Below, one piece after another: positions 16,795 through 26,370 of a stretch of 45,226 bases of DNA. A model generated the notes under the pieces. It ran no database searches. It was not told the origin of the DNA and saw only the letters and a program-made list of their open reading frames with translations. The stretch spans positions 1-45,226 of the IMG/VR virus record IMGVR_UViG_3300018080_000267; one strand, given 5' to 3'. The translations under genes and the position numbers were made by a program. This stretch comes from a virus. Positions within the stretch are counted from its first letter, which is position 1; each line of letters begins with the position of its first letter.

Positions 16795-19700
16795 TTACCA
16801 CCTATAATTAACTTCAAATCTATATACATAGAAAGTTCTATTTCCACTACTAAGATCGGCATTTGTTGAAATTTTCGCATAAATTGGAGCCCCCTCACAA
16901 GTATTAAAGCCATATGCAGACACACTTAAAACTGTGGGGGTGGGTGATGTCCCCGTCCCTATTGGAACGGTAGTATTTGTGCCTATGTTATTCATGTCTC
17001 TAACGTATAAAGTGCCTGATTGTGTTGGAGATCCATTAGTACAATATATTGCACTTGATACGTCTAAGATATAAACGCCATGTGGTAGGTATTCATTTAA
17101 ATCAACAATCCAATCAAATGACATTACATTTGAATCTGCCTGACGGCCATGCCATTCTTGAGCCACAATATCTAACCAAGGCCGATCAGTCATTTCAACC
17201 CACGAATCATAACGACCAGTATTTATATCTCCATAACTAGAAGAGCCAAGTCCAACACTCGCCTGCCCACACATGCCACCTATATAAGCTGTGCCTAATT
17301 GGTTTTTGTTTCTCCCAACAGTCCAACTAGACGGGGCCGCAATTACGCGATCATCAGTCGCTGCAACATCAACATACGAACTATCCACAAAATTACCAAC
17401 TACAACTCCCCTAGTAGAATTAGGATCTCCGCCCGTCTCTATGTAAATATCCACATCATGTTCGATGGAGGTCCCATAACCTCGATACAACTCATTGCCG
17501 GTAACAATCTGTCCCTGACTAATAACCCCTACTCTCTTTCCTATATGTATCCCAACGCCATTATTAGGAAACGTACCATCTATCACAAACCCTTTGATAA
17601 TATTATTGGAAATTGTGCTGGGAGTATAAGAATATATTCCCCAGTTATACCAATAATCAGTGCCGTCAACAACACCCTGATCAATGTTGTTGCCAGTAAT
17701 TACCGCATTTGGCGCATCATTAGAATCAGATGGTATAACACTAATCGCCCTATTCATATAAGTTGACGCACTAGACCAATACCAGAAAGTGGGCTCTAAA
17801 TAACCTGCAAAGTCATGTGCTCGCAAAATATTGTTTGTTATACTTAACCCGCTCCTATCTGCGGGTGATGTAATATTACTTGTAGCACAATGAATCCAAT
17901 TACACTTATTATGATCTATCGCCACATTCCCCAAACTATATTCTGCAACATCGGTAGTAGCAAATGCATAATATGCCGCCGCCCCCACATGAGTTATTGT
18001 TCCAATGAAATGACACGTGTTGTTTGATATTCTTAGCCCGCTAGTAAAATCGGTACCAGATAACAAAGATGAATTTGTAACCTCTGTCGACGAAACCAAA
18101 AATCCAATCACACCACAGTGATTATTTATAACATCTACATTTACAGGCCTAAGTCCATAACCGGTTATATCGGTGCTATTAGCCGGGTTTGTTGGAGTTT
18201 CTGCAAAAGCCGTAACATAAATGCCTTGAGCGTAATTACATTTATTGTTCTCAATAATACAGTTGTGAGCCACCGCCGGCCCCGTCACAGCAGCGATTCC
18301 TCCCTCCAAATCAACCAAAGCTATCGCAGCCTGAATCTTTGCTGTTGCATTATTGGCATCATTAAATATATTATTTCTTATTTGATAATTCGAAACTATA
18401 TCGTCTTTATTCAGTTCAATGCTTATAAACGGGGGTCGTTGAGTAGTTAACGTAGAGGTAAATGAACAATCTTCTATTGTTACAGAATGACTCAATGTTG
18501 GATCTGCCCCACTTCCGGCACCACCTTGACCAGCACGATAAATACAACCATTACCAGTGTTTATATGATCATTTGCCGTATAAGCCGGAAGGCCTGTTGG
18601 ATCATAAACAAAATGCATATTACGCAACGTCACCAAGCTATCTACTAACAAACCTTGCCCTGTGGTAACAGTAAATATGGCACCATCGCCCTCAAAAATA
18701 ACTGGAACAAGAAAACCGGTCAGATCCAAACTAGCATCTACGTCAAATGCCCCGCGAACCCTAATTTTACAAACGCCACCAGTATAATTAACGTCATAGT
18801 TGTTTACCCAGGCTTTAATTGCGTCAATAGTATGAAAATTTCCAACAAAATCTTCTGTGGACCATACTAGTGAATGCAACGCATTGCTAGAATCAACAAA
18901 CTTGCGCACATCATCTACATCTGACGGAGTAATTGTAGTGCTGGCAACCAAAGATGTTACAATTGCTATTGGTGTTAAATCTTTTCGCGTATTAACTAGC
19001 TCAGTAAATGTTACAGAAGGAACATAATATACATTGCCGCTCTGATTAGACTCCGCAAAATACTGCACCTTCGTTGTAGTCAATAGAATAGACTCTAACT
19101 GATTTTCTTCATTCACACAGACCGCCCAATCAACCGTTACTGGGGGCGCCGGATTTGGAGGAGACTCTGGGAATATTTCTGGAATTGTAACGGACAAATT
19201 ATTAACAGTACTAATATGCCCATTAACTAAAGCGATCCCACCTTTGAAGAAAATCTCTCTATTATCTGTCGGGTTTATATAATCAAAATCTAATCCCCTT
19301 ACAACACCGTTCTCATGTAATAACCTATCTCCGGCAGAAATATAATCCAAAGCTGATTTTGTAAAATCAGTTTCATCTACACTTCCAAATTGTCGTTTAT
19401 CTACAACGTGTTCAACAATGTCTGAGTTGATTATTCTGTCCCAGTTTACTTCGCACGTAGCAAGAAGCATTATTTCATCGTCTTGTTGCAACGAACTAAA
19501 TAATTCTATATCAACATACCTCGGGGTTCCTCCGCCCCCGGCAGCTCCATCACTTAATATAAAATTGCCAGGACTAGTATTATCAACATCAACAAACTTT
19601 AAGTCAATATAATCTAAATTTGTCTCATCATAAAAGCGTGTAACAGCATCTTTCCGACCATAAGTCATCGGTCCTGTAGATAAAATAGCCCCACTAGCAG

Positions 19701-22173
19701 GATCTCTTTGACCAATTTGACCTATAAACTCTCCAGATGTTGTATCGTAACTATGAATATAAAAACGAATATATTTATTAAATGTAGTTGTACTGTCTCG
19801 ATATCCGCGTAGTTTTGATGACACATTAACTATATGCCAATTTGTAGTAGATAACCACAAACCTCCTGGAGGGCTTGGCGCTGATTGTTCTGCATGGTCC
19901 GGCATTCTAGCCCGCTCATGACTGAATGTTTTACCCTCTTCCGTAACATAAACCTCATGTAATCTGCGATATTTGTCACTTGTTGTGGTAACATCAATAA
20001 CATTTTGATTATTAAAGCTAACAGAATCTTCAGAAAAATATATTCTAACTGGAAGCGGAGGCTCAGAAGAAAAACCAAAACCGACACCAGTACCATGAAT
20101 TGAATTAATTACAGTTATTAGTGTCTGATCTGGAGTTCCAACACATACATTAAAAACAACTTCCTTTATAATAAAGCGGCCATAATCAACATCATAATAA
20201 AGCGGATCTGCAAAATCTACAGAAGGCTGAACCACAATGGTTTTTCCAGGTTTTAACTCTGCCGCTTTAAGATCTTTTGGTATTGAATATGTTGTTTCTA
20301 CGGTAAATGGACCTATAGGATTTCTATTATAAATATACCCATCCCAATATCCCTCACCATCTGCATTATATGTTTCTGCAAAGTCATCGCGCTTTCTTCC
20401 ATTTACAATATAATATCGCTGCTTTAGCGGAACAATAACTTTGGTGGGCATCTGAGCGGCCCACTCATCAGAAAATGTGCCTTGATATGCTGGGCTTGCC
20501 TCGTCTGCATGAGTAGCCCCTAATCCCAATGCATCAAACGTATCTCCAGCCGCCTCCCCTATTACATTTTCAGTATATCCACTAACCGTTAAGGTGCCGG
20601 AACTATTTACACCTTTAATAATCGCAAAGCTGGCACAATTAATTGCATCAGCCAACATTATTCCAAACTCGCCCTCATGAGCAAACGCAATAAATCTATA
20701 ATTATATCCCATTTCACGCAGTTTGTTATTTGTCTCTTGTACTACGGTTTCTAATGTATAATCACCTGGAGTTGTTCCACCATTTCCAGTTACATCTATT
20801 CCAGGTAAGAAGATCACATGTTCTGCCGGATTGCCTGTAGGATATAACTCTAAATAAAGATTATAATGCTCATTATCTAATTGACCAGCATCAAATCCCA
20901 AACCAATAGCCATAGCACCACGTGGATTACCTACAATTGCACTGCTGAGAATATAATCAAAAGAACCAACAGGAGTGGCGTTTGCAGCCGCCACAGCTAA
21001 AACACCAGCGGTTTTGGTATCATATAATGGACGATCTATTCTGGCATATGCATTATATCCGTCACTATCATACAAATTCACGCCATTTAATCTTACAACC
21101 CATGTGGTATCTGGAGTATATCTTAAAGAATCTATAATATACGAAGCAGACACACCATTTCCGTAATTAATAGTAATAACATCACCAGATTTAACGCGAC
21201 CAAATTGAGAATCAAAAACAAAATCAGTATTATCCGGATCGAATACAACCAAATCATCCCCGATAGTTAAACTATCTACAGGTTCGCTCTTAGGGGGGTG
21301 AACTAAGTATGTCACTACAGGTGTTGGAGGTACTACATTTTCTTTATATCCATCAGGTAAACATGGCCCTTGCGATCTTGTAATTTTTGGAACAGCATTA
21401 GCATGTTGGGTTGCTCGGTGTTGCCCAATATTAATTACCTCATAATCATCAATTGCCTGAAAAGCCTTTTGCGCATCCGTGGCTGTCTTTGGAATTTCTA
21501 TGAAATTATCAGTATTTACACCTATACCAGATGCAAAATGGGCGTCTCCGGTAATATTATTTTCGTGATTTATAAATGCCGTGTTAATTTCATCTAATGC
21601 TTCACCTACATTTTTAGCAGCGCGCATTACTCCGTTTCGATCTTTCAACCCTGCCCATGTAAAGGTTGGATCTCTCGGATCTGTAGGAACAGCATTTAAA
21701 TCAATATGAGTTCCAACATGACGTGCCGAAGATGTACCATCAGCCAACAAAGAGGCACCAGAAATATGCGCATGTAAATCAGAAAATATAGTATTAGTAA
21801 ATGACACCAATGAGTTCAATAATGCCGTATTAGACATTATCAAAGTATGCAAATCAGATGTCGAATAATTTAATGTAAGTTTTGATTCTTTAATGCCAGC
21901 GTTTAATCCAACATGAACATCAGTTATCGGCAAGGTAACCAAACCCACAGACGCCAATGCAGAGGCTTTAATTGTTCCATTGGGATTTATAGACACATTT
22001 AAACGATCTGCAACTGAATTTAGACTTCCAGACGGATCAATCCCTAATTCATTCTCAATCGCAAATACCGCCTCGCGAAGTTGATTTATGGCATCTCCAC
22101 CCACCTCCGTAATATTATCATCTACGCGAATAATAGTAGTATCGTCATCTATTTCAAATGGGTAAACACTCAT
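16795..22173 (-). CDS. Giant tail fibre/spike with right-handed beta-helix region
   Basis: At 1792 residues this is the longest protein in the window. The N-terminal ~260 residues (opening TTIIRVDDNITEVGGDAINQ) look like a virion-attachment region with short helices and repeats of 'HxG/HxD' type (HLH-like turns around ARHVGTHIDLNAVP). The middle has several beta-sandwich stretches. From about residue 1190 to 1640 it shows repeating short strands of the type 'ISNNTCHFIG' and 'IENNKCNYAQG', the Asn-ladder pattern of pectate-lyase-like beta-helices. This is common in spikes that bind or cut polysaccharides. The last ~150 residues match the end of the 1202-residue spike at 22629-26237 (RNKNQ junction, LPxGVxxxD, terminal xRYKW/NYRW). 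Catalytic residues cannot be assigned by eye. Confidence 0.72.
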   Translation of the reverse strand: MSVYPFEIDDDTTIIRVDDNITEVGGDAINQLREAVFAIENELGIDPSGSLNSVADRLNVSINPNGTIKASALASVGLVTLPITDVHVGLNAGIKESKLTLNYSTSDLHTLIMSNTALLNSLVSFTNTIFSDLHAHISGASLLADGTSSARHVGTHIDLNAVPTDPRDPTFTWAGLKDRNGVMRAAKNVGEALDEINTAFINHENNITGDAHFASGIGVNTDNFIEIPKTATDAQKAFQAIDDYEVINIGQHRATQHANAVPKITRSQGPCLPDGYKENVVPPTPVVTYLVHPPKSEPVDSLTIGDDLVVFDPDNTDFVFDSQFGRVKSGDVITINYGNGVSASYIIDSLRYTPDTTWVVRLNGVNLYDSDGYNAYARIDRPLYDTKTAGVLAVAAANATPVGSFDYILSSAIVGNPRGAMAIGLGFDAGQLDNEHYNLYLELYPTGNPAEHVIFLPGIDVTGNGGTTPGDYTLETVVQETNNKLREMGYNYRFIAFAHEGEFGIMLADAINCASFAIIKGVNSSGTLTVSGYTENVIGEAAGDTFDALGLGATHADEASPAYQGTFSDEWAAQMPTKVIVPLKQRYYIVNGRKRDDFAETYNADGEGYWDGYIYNRNPIGPFTVETTYSIPKDLKAAELKPGKTIVVQPSVDFADPLYYDVDYGRFIIKEVVFNVCVGTPDQTLITVINSIHGTGVGFGFSSEPPLPVRIYFSEDSVSFNNQNVIDVTTTSDKYRRLHEVYVTEEGKTFSHERARMPDHAEQSAPSPPGGLWLSTTNWHIVNVSSKLRGYRDSTTTFNKYIRFYIHSYDTTSGEFIGQIGQRDPASGAILSTGPMTYGRKDAVTRFYDETNLDYIDLKFVDVDNTSPGNFILSDGAAGGGGTPRYVDIELFSSLQQDDEIMLLATCEVNWDRIINSDIVEHVVDKRQFGSVDETDFTKSALDYISAGDRLLHENGVVRGLDFDYINPTDNREIFFKGGIALVNGHISTVNNLSVTIPEIFPESPPNPAPPVTVDWAVCVNEENQLESILLTTTKVQYFAESNQSGNVYYVPSVTFTELVNTRKDLTPIAIVTSLVASTTITPSDVDDVRKFVDSSNALHSLVWSTEDFVGNFHTIDAIKAWVNNYDVNYTGGVCKIRVRGAFDVDASLDLTGFLVPVIFEGDGAIFTVTTGQGLLVDSLVTLRNMHFVYDPTGLPAYTANDHINTGNGCIYRAGQGGAGSGADPTLSHSVTIEDCSFTSTLTTQRPPFISIELNKDDIVSNYQIRNNIFNDANNATAKIQAAIALVDLEGGIAAVTGPAVAHNCIIENNKCNYAQGIYVTAFAETPTNPANSTDITGYGLRPVNVDVINNHCGVIGFLVSSTEVTNSSLLSGTDFTSGLRISNNTCHFIGTITHVGAAAYYAFATTDVAEYSLGNVAIDHNKCNWIHCATSNITSPADRSGLSITNNILRAHDFAGYLEPTFWYWSSASTYMNRAISVIPSDSNDAPNAVITGNNIDQGVVDGTDYWYNWGIYSYTPSTISNNIIKGFVIDGTFPNNGVGIHIGKRVGVISQGQIVTGNELYRGYGTSIEHDVDIYIETGGDPNSTRGVVVGNFVDSSYVDVAATDDRVIAAPSSWTVGRNKNQLGTAYIGGMCGQASVGLGSSSYGDINTGRYDSWVEMTDRPWLDIVAQEWHGRQADSNVMSFDWIVDLNEYLPHGVYILDVSSAIYCTNGSPTQSGTLYVRDMNNIGTNTTVPIGTGTSPTPTVLSVSAYGFNTCEGAPIYAKISTNADLSSGNRTFYVYRFEVNYRW

Positions 22174-22193
22174 TTTATCTCACTTTAATCAAT

Positions 22194-22559
22194 TTACTTT
22201 ACGTATGGACCAGGCTCTTCTGGAGTAACTTTCTTGCCTATCTTTTTCATTATATTTTGTTTAATTAAGCGATAGACCAATCCACTAATTAAACCACAAA
22301 ACAGACCAAAAAACACATGTGCAGTAGTGGTTACAAATAATTCCGGATATGGATAACCAGAAAACAAACCACCCGCCGAACCACCAAATATTATAGGTAA
22401 CACAGGTAGTAAAAACTCTTCCCAAATTTTATTAAGTTTGGTATTCTTTTGCTTTAATTTCGGAAAGATAAGGCATAAAACCGTTCTCACAACCCATACA
22501 ATAGCAAAAACAGCTAAACAAAACACAATTATAGAGAGGGACGATTCTATAAGATCCAT
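22194..22559 (-). CDS. Small membrane protein, possible holin
   Basis: From the ATG at 22559 (SD AAAGG, 8 nt away) the product is 121 residues, MDLIESSLSIIVFCLAVFAI. The same frame could start 9 nt earlier at a GTG, with poorer spacing. It has three hydrophobic segments at about residues 5-32, 49-66 and 76-98, and a Lys-rich cytoplasmic-looking tail. A small three-segment membrane protein between two spike genes is compatible with a holin or another phage membrane factor. No lysin gene is adjacent, and there is no diagnostic motif. Function is therefore tentative. Confidence 0.65.
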   Translation of the reverse strand: MDLIESSLSIIVFCLAVFAIVWVVRTVLCLIFPKLKQKNTKLNKIWEEFLLPVLPIIFGGSAGGLFSGYPYPELFVTTTAHVFFGLFCGLISGLVYRLIKQNIMKKIGKKVTPEEPGPYVK

Positions 22560-22628
22560 GGTTAACACCTTTATTTTGTTACAATTTACCAGTCAAATAA
22601 ATATGGTAATATGCAGTTAAATGGGTGG

Positions 22629-25600
22629 TTACCATTTGTATCTTATAGTTATTGCTGTAAACCAAATATGTAATGTTTCCGCTTGAAGATCTTCTCCGTA
22701 TAGCTCGGATCGCAATTGCTCTTCAGGATTGTTAATATATGTATCCGCCCCTCCAAATGTTATCGTTCTTGTAATTGGTCCAGTGTCAGATATAAAATCA
22801 AACTCTCGCTGAATTGTTCCGGGTGTTACACCAGTAATATCCCAATATATAATTCCTGTTGGAGCGTCAAGCTCTTCATATACCTCTCCTGTAAGCTCAG
22901 CATCAACCAAACGCACCCCATTTGGCAACACATCAAATAATGACAAGCCCCAATATAAATCAGAATCACTTCCAAGCACCCCGCCAAGCAGCTCTAAACT
23001 ATAACTTGGTGGCAATACTGGTTGCATTGAAATTTCACCATCACTGGACGTTGGTGTAGTATTTTCGTCCTTAATAATTGGTAATCCGGTAGACGGTGAA
23101 TAAGCGTTTGATATAACTCCGGCATAAGTATTAATATTAAACGTTTCTATTTGATTCTTGTTGCGCTTTACCAGCCATCTATCAGTATCTGGTGTTCCAT
23201 CATAAACAACGGTGGTGTCAGAAAAATCAATAGTATCATAGTCAAATGAATTATCTATAACCATTCCACGACCAGACGTTGATGTTAAAAGAATATATGC
23301 ATAAACTAATGAACCAGGAACTCCATCGGCCATCAATCTGCGAGAAAATATATTATCACATATCAAGCCATCCTGATAAGGTTCATCCATACTTATCTCA
23401 CCATCAACAATTAAACAACATACTGGACCAGTAGGAGATATAAAATCAACACTATACATTGAAATATTATTATCATGCACTTGTATTACGGAACTGCGCA
23501 ACCATACAGAAGCTACAGATTCGGTGGGATCTAGCGCCTCATAAAAATTAACTATATCAATAGTGTTATTATGTATATTTACCTTTCTTGGAGCCACAGC
23601 ATTCTGAATCGATGTCGCATAATAATTATCTACATAAATTCCAGCTTGATGATCCATTGGTGAGCCGCTATCCCCCAACTGAGCAAACATCTTGTTATTA
23701 TTAACATTTACACTATAACCCGGGGCATAAACTTGTACTACACCCTGACCATCATAATATGATTGATCTGCAAAATAATGATAAATCTGTGGTATTACTA
23801 ATCCAAATGGAATTGACCGTTGCGTGAAAAAATTACCAGAAATTAAAACTTGCGGATCAAGATCTTCGGCCAAATCAAAAGAATCGTTATCTATATCAAT
23901 ATCGACCAACGTCTGAGTCGATATTGACGGTCCAGCAGTCCACTGAGCCTGCGAAAACTCAGAATTTACTATTGATATATTTCCCTTAACCAATTTTGAA
24001 AGGTCTGCTCGTTGAGAAACTTGTAACGGCAACGCCCCACCAAAAATTTTAGATTCATTAAAAGCAAATGTAGTATGCGGCCTTACATGTATTGTAGGCA
24101 AAGCATATGGTAGTATTCCAACAGTTTTTAGCTGATCCGGCCCATTAAACGTACACTTATCAATAAAAATTTCATTAGCATCTAATCTAACAAAGAAATC
24201 AAAACCACCCGGACCCAAAATAACTGGCGATATATTTTCGTTATAAGTCCATGTATTATCAGATAATATTTGTGTATTTTCAAATGTTACCTTTCCATCA
24301 TTTCCTAAATCGACCCAGAAATATCTATAAGAACCGGTTGGCGATAATGAGGAGATAGTATTACCAGTCAAATCCATAATGCAATTTTTAACTAGTATAT
24401 TTGGCTCTGTTGATTGGCTTGCGGTATAACCAATTCCAGCAGCATCTCCAATACCTCCCACATAACCATTACCACGAAACGTACAGTTTTCCAATACCAC
24501 CTGATCTGATTTGGGTAACAAAGCGCTTACATTATCACTATAATCGCCAGTTTGATAAAATTGACAGTTTTGAACTCTAACCATCCTTTTACAATCACAC
24601 GCTGCAGTTATATCTGGGACATATAATGCGACATTTTCAAACAAACAATCATCTGCTTCAACATAATCATGATCTTCCCAGTTCAAGTGCACAGAATGAT
24701 AATTTGCCGTTACCGCTACATTAGATCTCAATTTTATTGACTTTATCGAACTTCCCAGATCAAAATACCTGTTATTTAGCTTATCCACTACTGCACTAGA
24801 CACATCTAATTCAAAAACAGGATATTCATTATCTATTTTACAACCAACAAAATTATAGTTCTTGCCACCGGTTTTGGTTGTTACATTATACGTACCAGGA
24901 GTAACAACAACAGTAGTGGGATGATATAAATTTACATTCAACAATGTATCTATTGCGTCTTCGCCCATAAAATCGCCGGCAGTATGGTTAGCCGCCTGAT
25001 CGTTGGTTCCGACTACGACATACCAAGGATTATGAACACAAGACCCCCAATTATTACCAGTCATTGTTGCTTGGACTGTTTCACCAGATGGCATTACAAA
25101 TAGAGCTTGAATGTCAGTAGCCCAAGACGGACCACCCTCATTACCCACAATTGCTATATCAACATCACTAGATCCGCCACCCATAGTTTCTACGACAAAA
25201 CACGCAGCAACCGTAGCAAGCCCACCGCCAGGATCATAACCAACGTGATAATTATCCACTAAAGTTGCATTACACAAACTCATATCGACAAAACACTCGT
25301 CTTCTAGATTGTTTGGAAATGGATTGGCCTCTGTGCCAAATGTTCTGGCGCGACACTTATCTACAACCAAATGATCCACATCCCCATTTGATGGCAAAAA
25401 TCTAGCAGCTATTAACATACCATCGAAAAAACACCTCTTTAATGTTAAACTTGAAGGATCTGCGCCAAGACCCGATGTTCTTACACCACACAACGTCTTA
25501 CTACGACCATTTATAGGACCATTATCAACCCTTCCTACAAACTTAACCTCTTCACACGTGCAACTGGAACCTATTTCACACTGAATCATTGGAACTGAAG

Positions 25601-26237
25601 TCATAGTGGCTATAGGCTGGCCTCCCATTTGTACGGTGCCATTTAAATTATCGGCTAAAATAAGATTAAAAAATCTAGTATCATCAAGAGGGGCGCCAGA
25701 CTCAAGATCAATCTCTCCACCACCAGAATCGCCACCAATAGTAGTGGCCAAGGCTGTTGTCTGAACAATAAACATTGATTGTTCATTCATCTCTCCAATA
25801 ATTATAGTACCCCCTATTTCACCCATAATTGATATTCCCGGAGGTACTGTGACTGGTGTATCTAAAGTGTATTCTCCAGCCATTAATAAAATAATTCCGC
25901 CATCTTGCAGCCTATTATCGGCAAAAGCTGCTGTAAATGCCTGATCCAGAGTTGGTGTAGTAGCCGAATTTACGTTATAATTACCAAGAACATTTCGGGC
26001 CACATCTCCAATACTTATAAATCCGGTACCATTTGATGTGATTAAAAATGGTAAATTCTCCAATGTTGTCTGCACGTTATAACAGGTTGGAAGAATGGGA
26101 AGGGGAGGTTCCATCAAAATGTCAGGAGCACCGTGAAAATAATCTTGCCCCTCAACATGCGCATTAAAATCACGCTTAGCGGTAGCAAGATGCCCCCCTT
26201 GAATTTGTCGGTTTGAGCCTATAAATCTATAACCCAT
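22629..26237 (-). CDS. Tail spike with pectate-lyase-like beta-helix (1202 aa)
   Basis: After a short N-terminal anchor, residues ~85-145 give the hallmark start of a pectate-lyase-type beta-helix: a helix (TLDQAFTAAFADN), 'GGIILLMAGEYTLDTPVTV' and then 'PPGISIMGE'. Residues 150-1000 contain many short strands with Asn turns (IQNAVAPRKVNIHNNTIDIV, IQVHDNNISMYS). Such trimeric spikes recognise or degrade capsule or O-antigen. The last ~170 residues form a separate beta-rich module shared with the fibre at 16795-22173. SD AGGGAG precedes the ATG. The 133-nt gap upstream is AT-rich and contains TATAAT near 26302, but without a clear -35. Enzyme activity is not shown by sequence alone. Confidence 0.75.
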   Translation of the reverse strand: MGYRFIGSNRQIQGGHLATAKRDFNAHVEGQDYFHGAPDILMEPPLPILPTCYNVQTTLENLPFLITSNGTGFISIGDVARNVLGNYNVNSATTPTLDQAFTAAFADNRLQDGGIILLMAGEYTLDTPVTVPPGISIMGEIGGTIIIGEMNEQSMFIVQTTALATTIGGDSGGGEIDLESGAPLDDTRFFNLILADNLNGTVQMGGQPIATMTSVPMIQCEIGSSCTCEEVKFVGRVDNGPINGRSKTLCGVRTSGLGADPSSLTLKRCFFDGMLIAARFLPSNGDVDHLVVDKCRARTFGTEANPFPNNLEDECFVDMSLCNATLVDNYHVGYDPGGGLATVAACFVVETMGGGSSDVDIAIVGNEGGPSWATDIQALFVMPSGETVQATMTGNNWGSCVHNPWYVVVGTNDQAANHTAGDFMGEDAIDTLLNVNLYHPTTVVVTPGTYNVTTKTGGKNYNFVGCKIDNEYPVFELDVSSAVVDKLNNRYFDLGSSIKSIKLRSNVAVTANYHSVHLNWEDHDYVEADDCLFENVALYVPDITAACDCKRMVRVQNCQFYQTGDYSDNVSALLPKSDQVVLENCTFRGNGYVGGIGDAAGIGYTASQSTEPNILVKNCIMDLTGNTISSLSPTGSYRYFWVDLGNDGKVTFENTQILSDNTWTYNENISPVILGPGGFDFFVRLDANEIFIDKCTFNGPDQLKTVGILPYALPTIHVRPHTTFAFNESKIFGGALPLQVSQRADLSKLVKGNISIVNSEFSQAQWTAGPSISTQTLVDIDIDNDSFDLAEDLDPQVLISGNFFTQRSIPFGLVIPQIYHYFADQSYYDGQGVVQVYAPGYSVNVNNNKMFAQLGDSGSPMDHQAGIYVDNYYATSIQNAVAPRKVNIHNNTIDIVNFYEALDPTESVASVWLRSSVIQVHDNNISMYSVDFISPTGPVCCLIVDGEISMDEPYQDGLICDNIFSRRLMADGVPGSLVYAYILLTSTSGRGMVIDNSFDYDTIDFSDTTVVYDGTPDTDRWLVKRNKNQIETFNINTYAGVISNAYSPSTGLPIIKDENTTPTSSDGEISMQPVLPPSYSLELLGGVLGSDSDLYWGLSLFDVLPNGVRLVDAELTGEVYEELDAPTGIIYWDITGVTPGTIQREFDFISDTGPITRTITFGGADTYINNPEEQLRSELYGEDLQAETLHIWFTAITIRYKW

Positions 26238-26370
26238 GATACTCCCTATAATCTTAAAAACATCGCATTACACTTATCATTTCGCACAAATATCTGTTTA
26301 CATTATAATAGCGAAATATTATCACTAACATCATAAAAAAATCACACACTATACTATACTTACACTTGTT

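Noticed and set aside
26238-26370. Promoter before the 1202-residue spike
   Set aside because: A TATAAT hexamer exists at 26302-26307, but the -35 region is poor; not enough to call.
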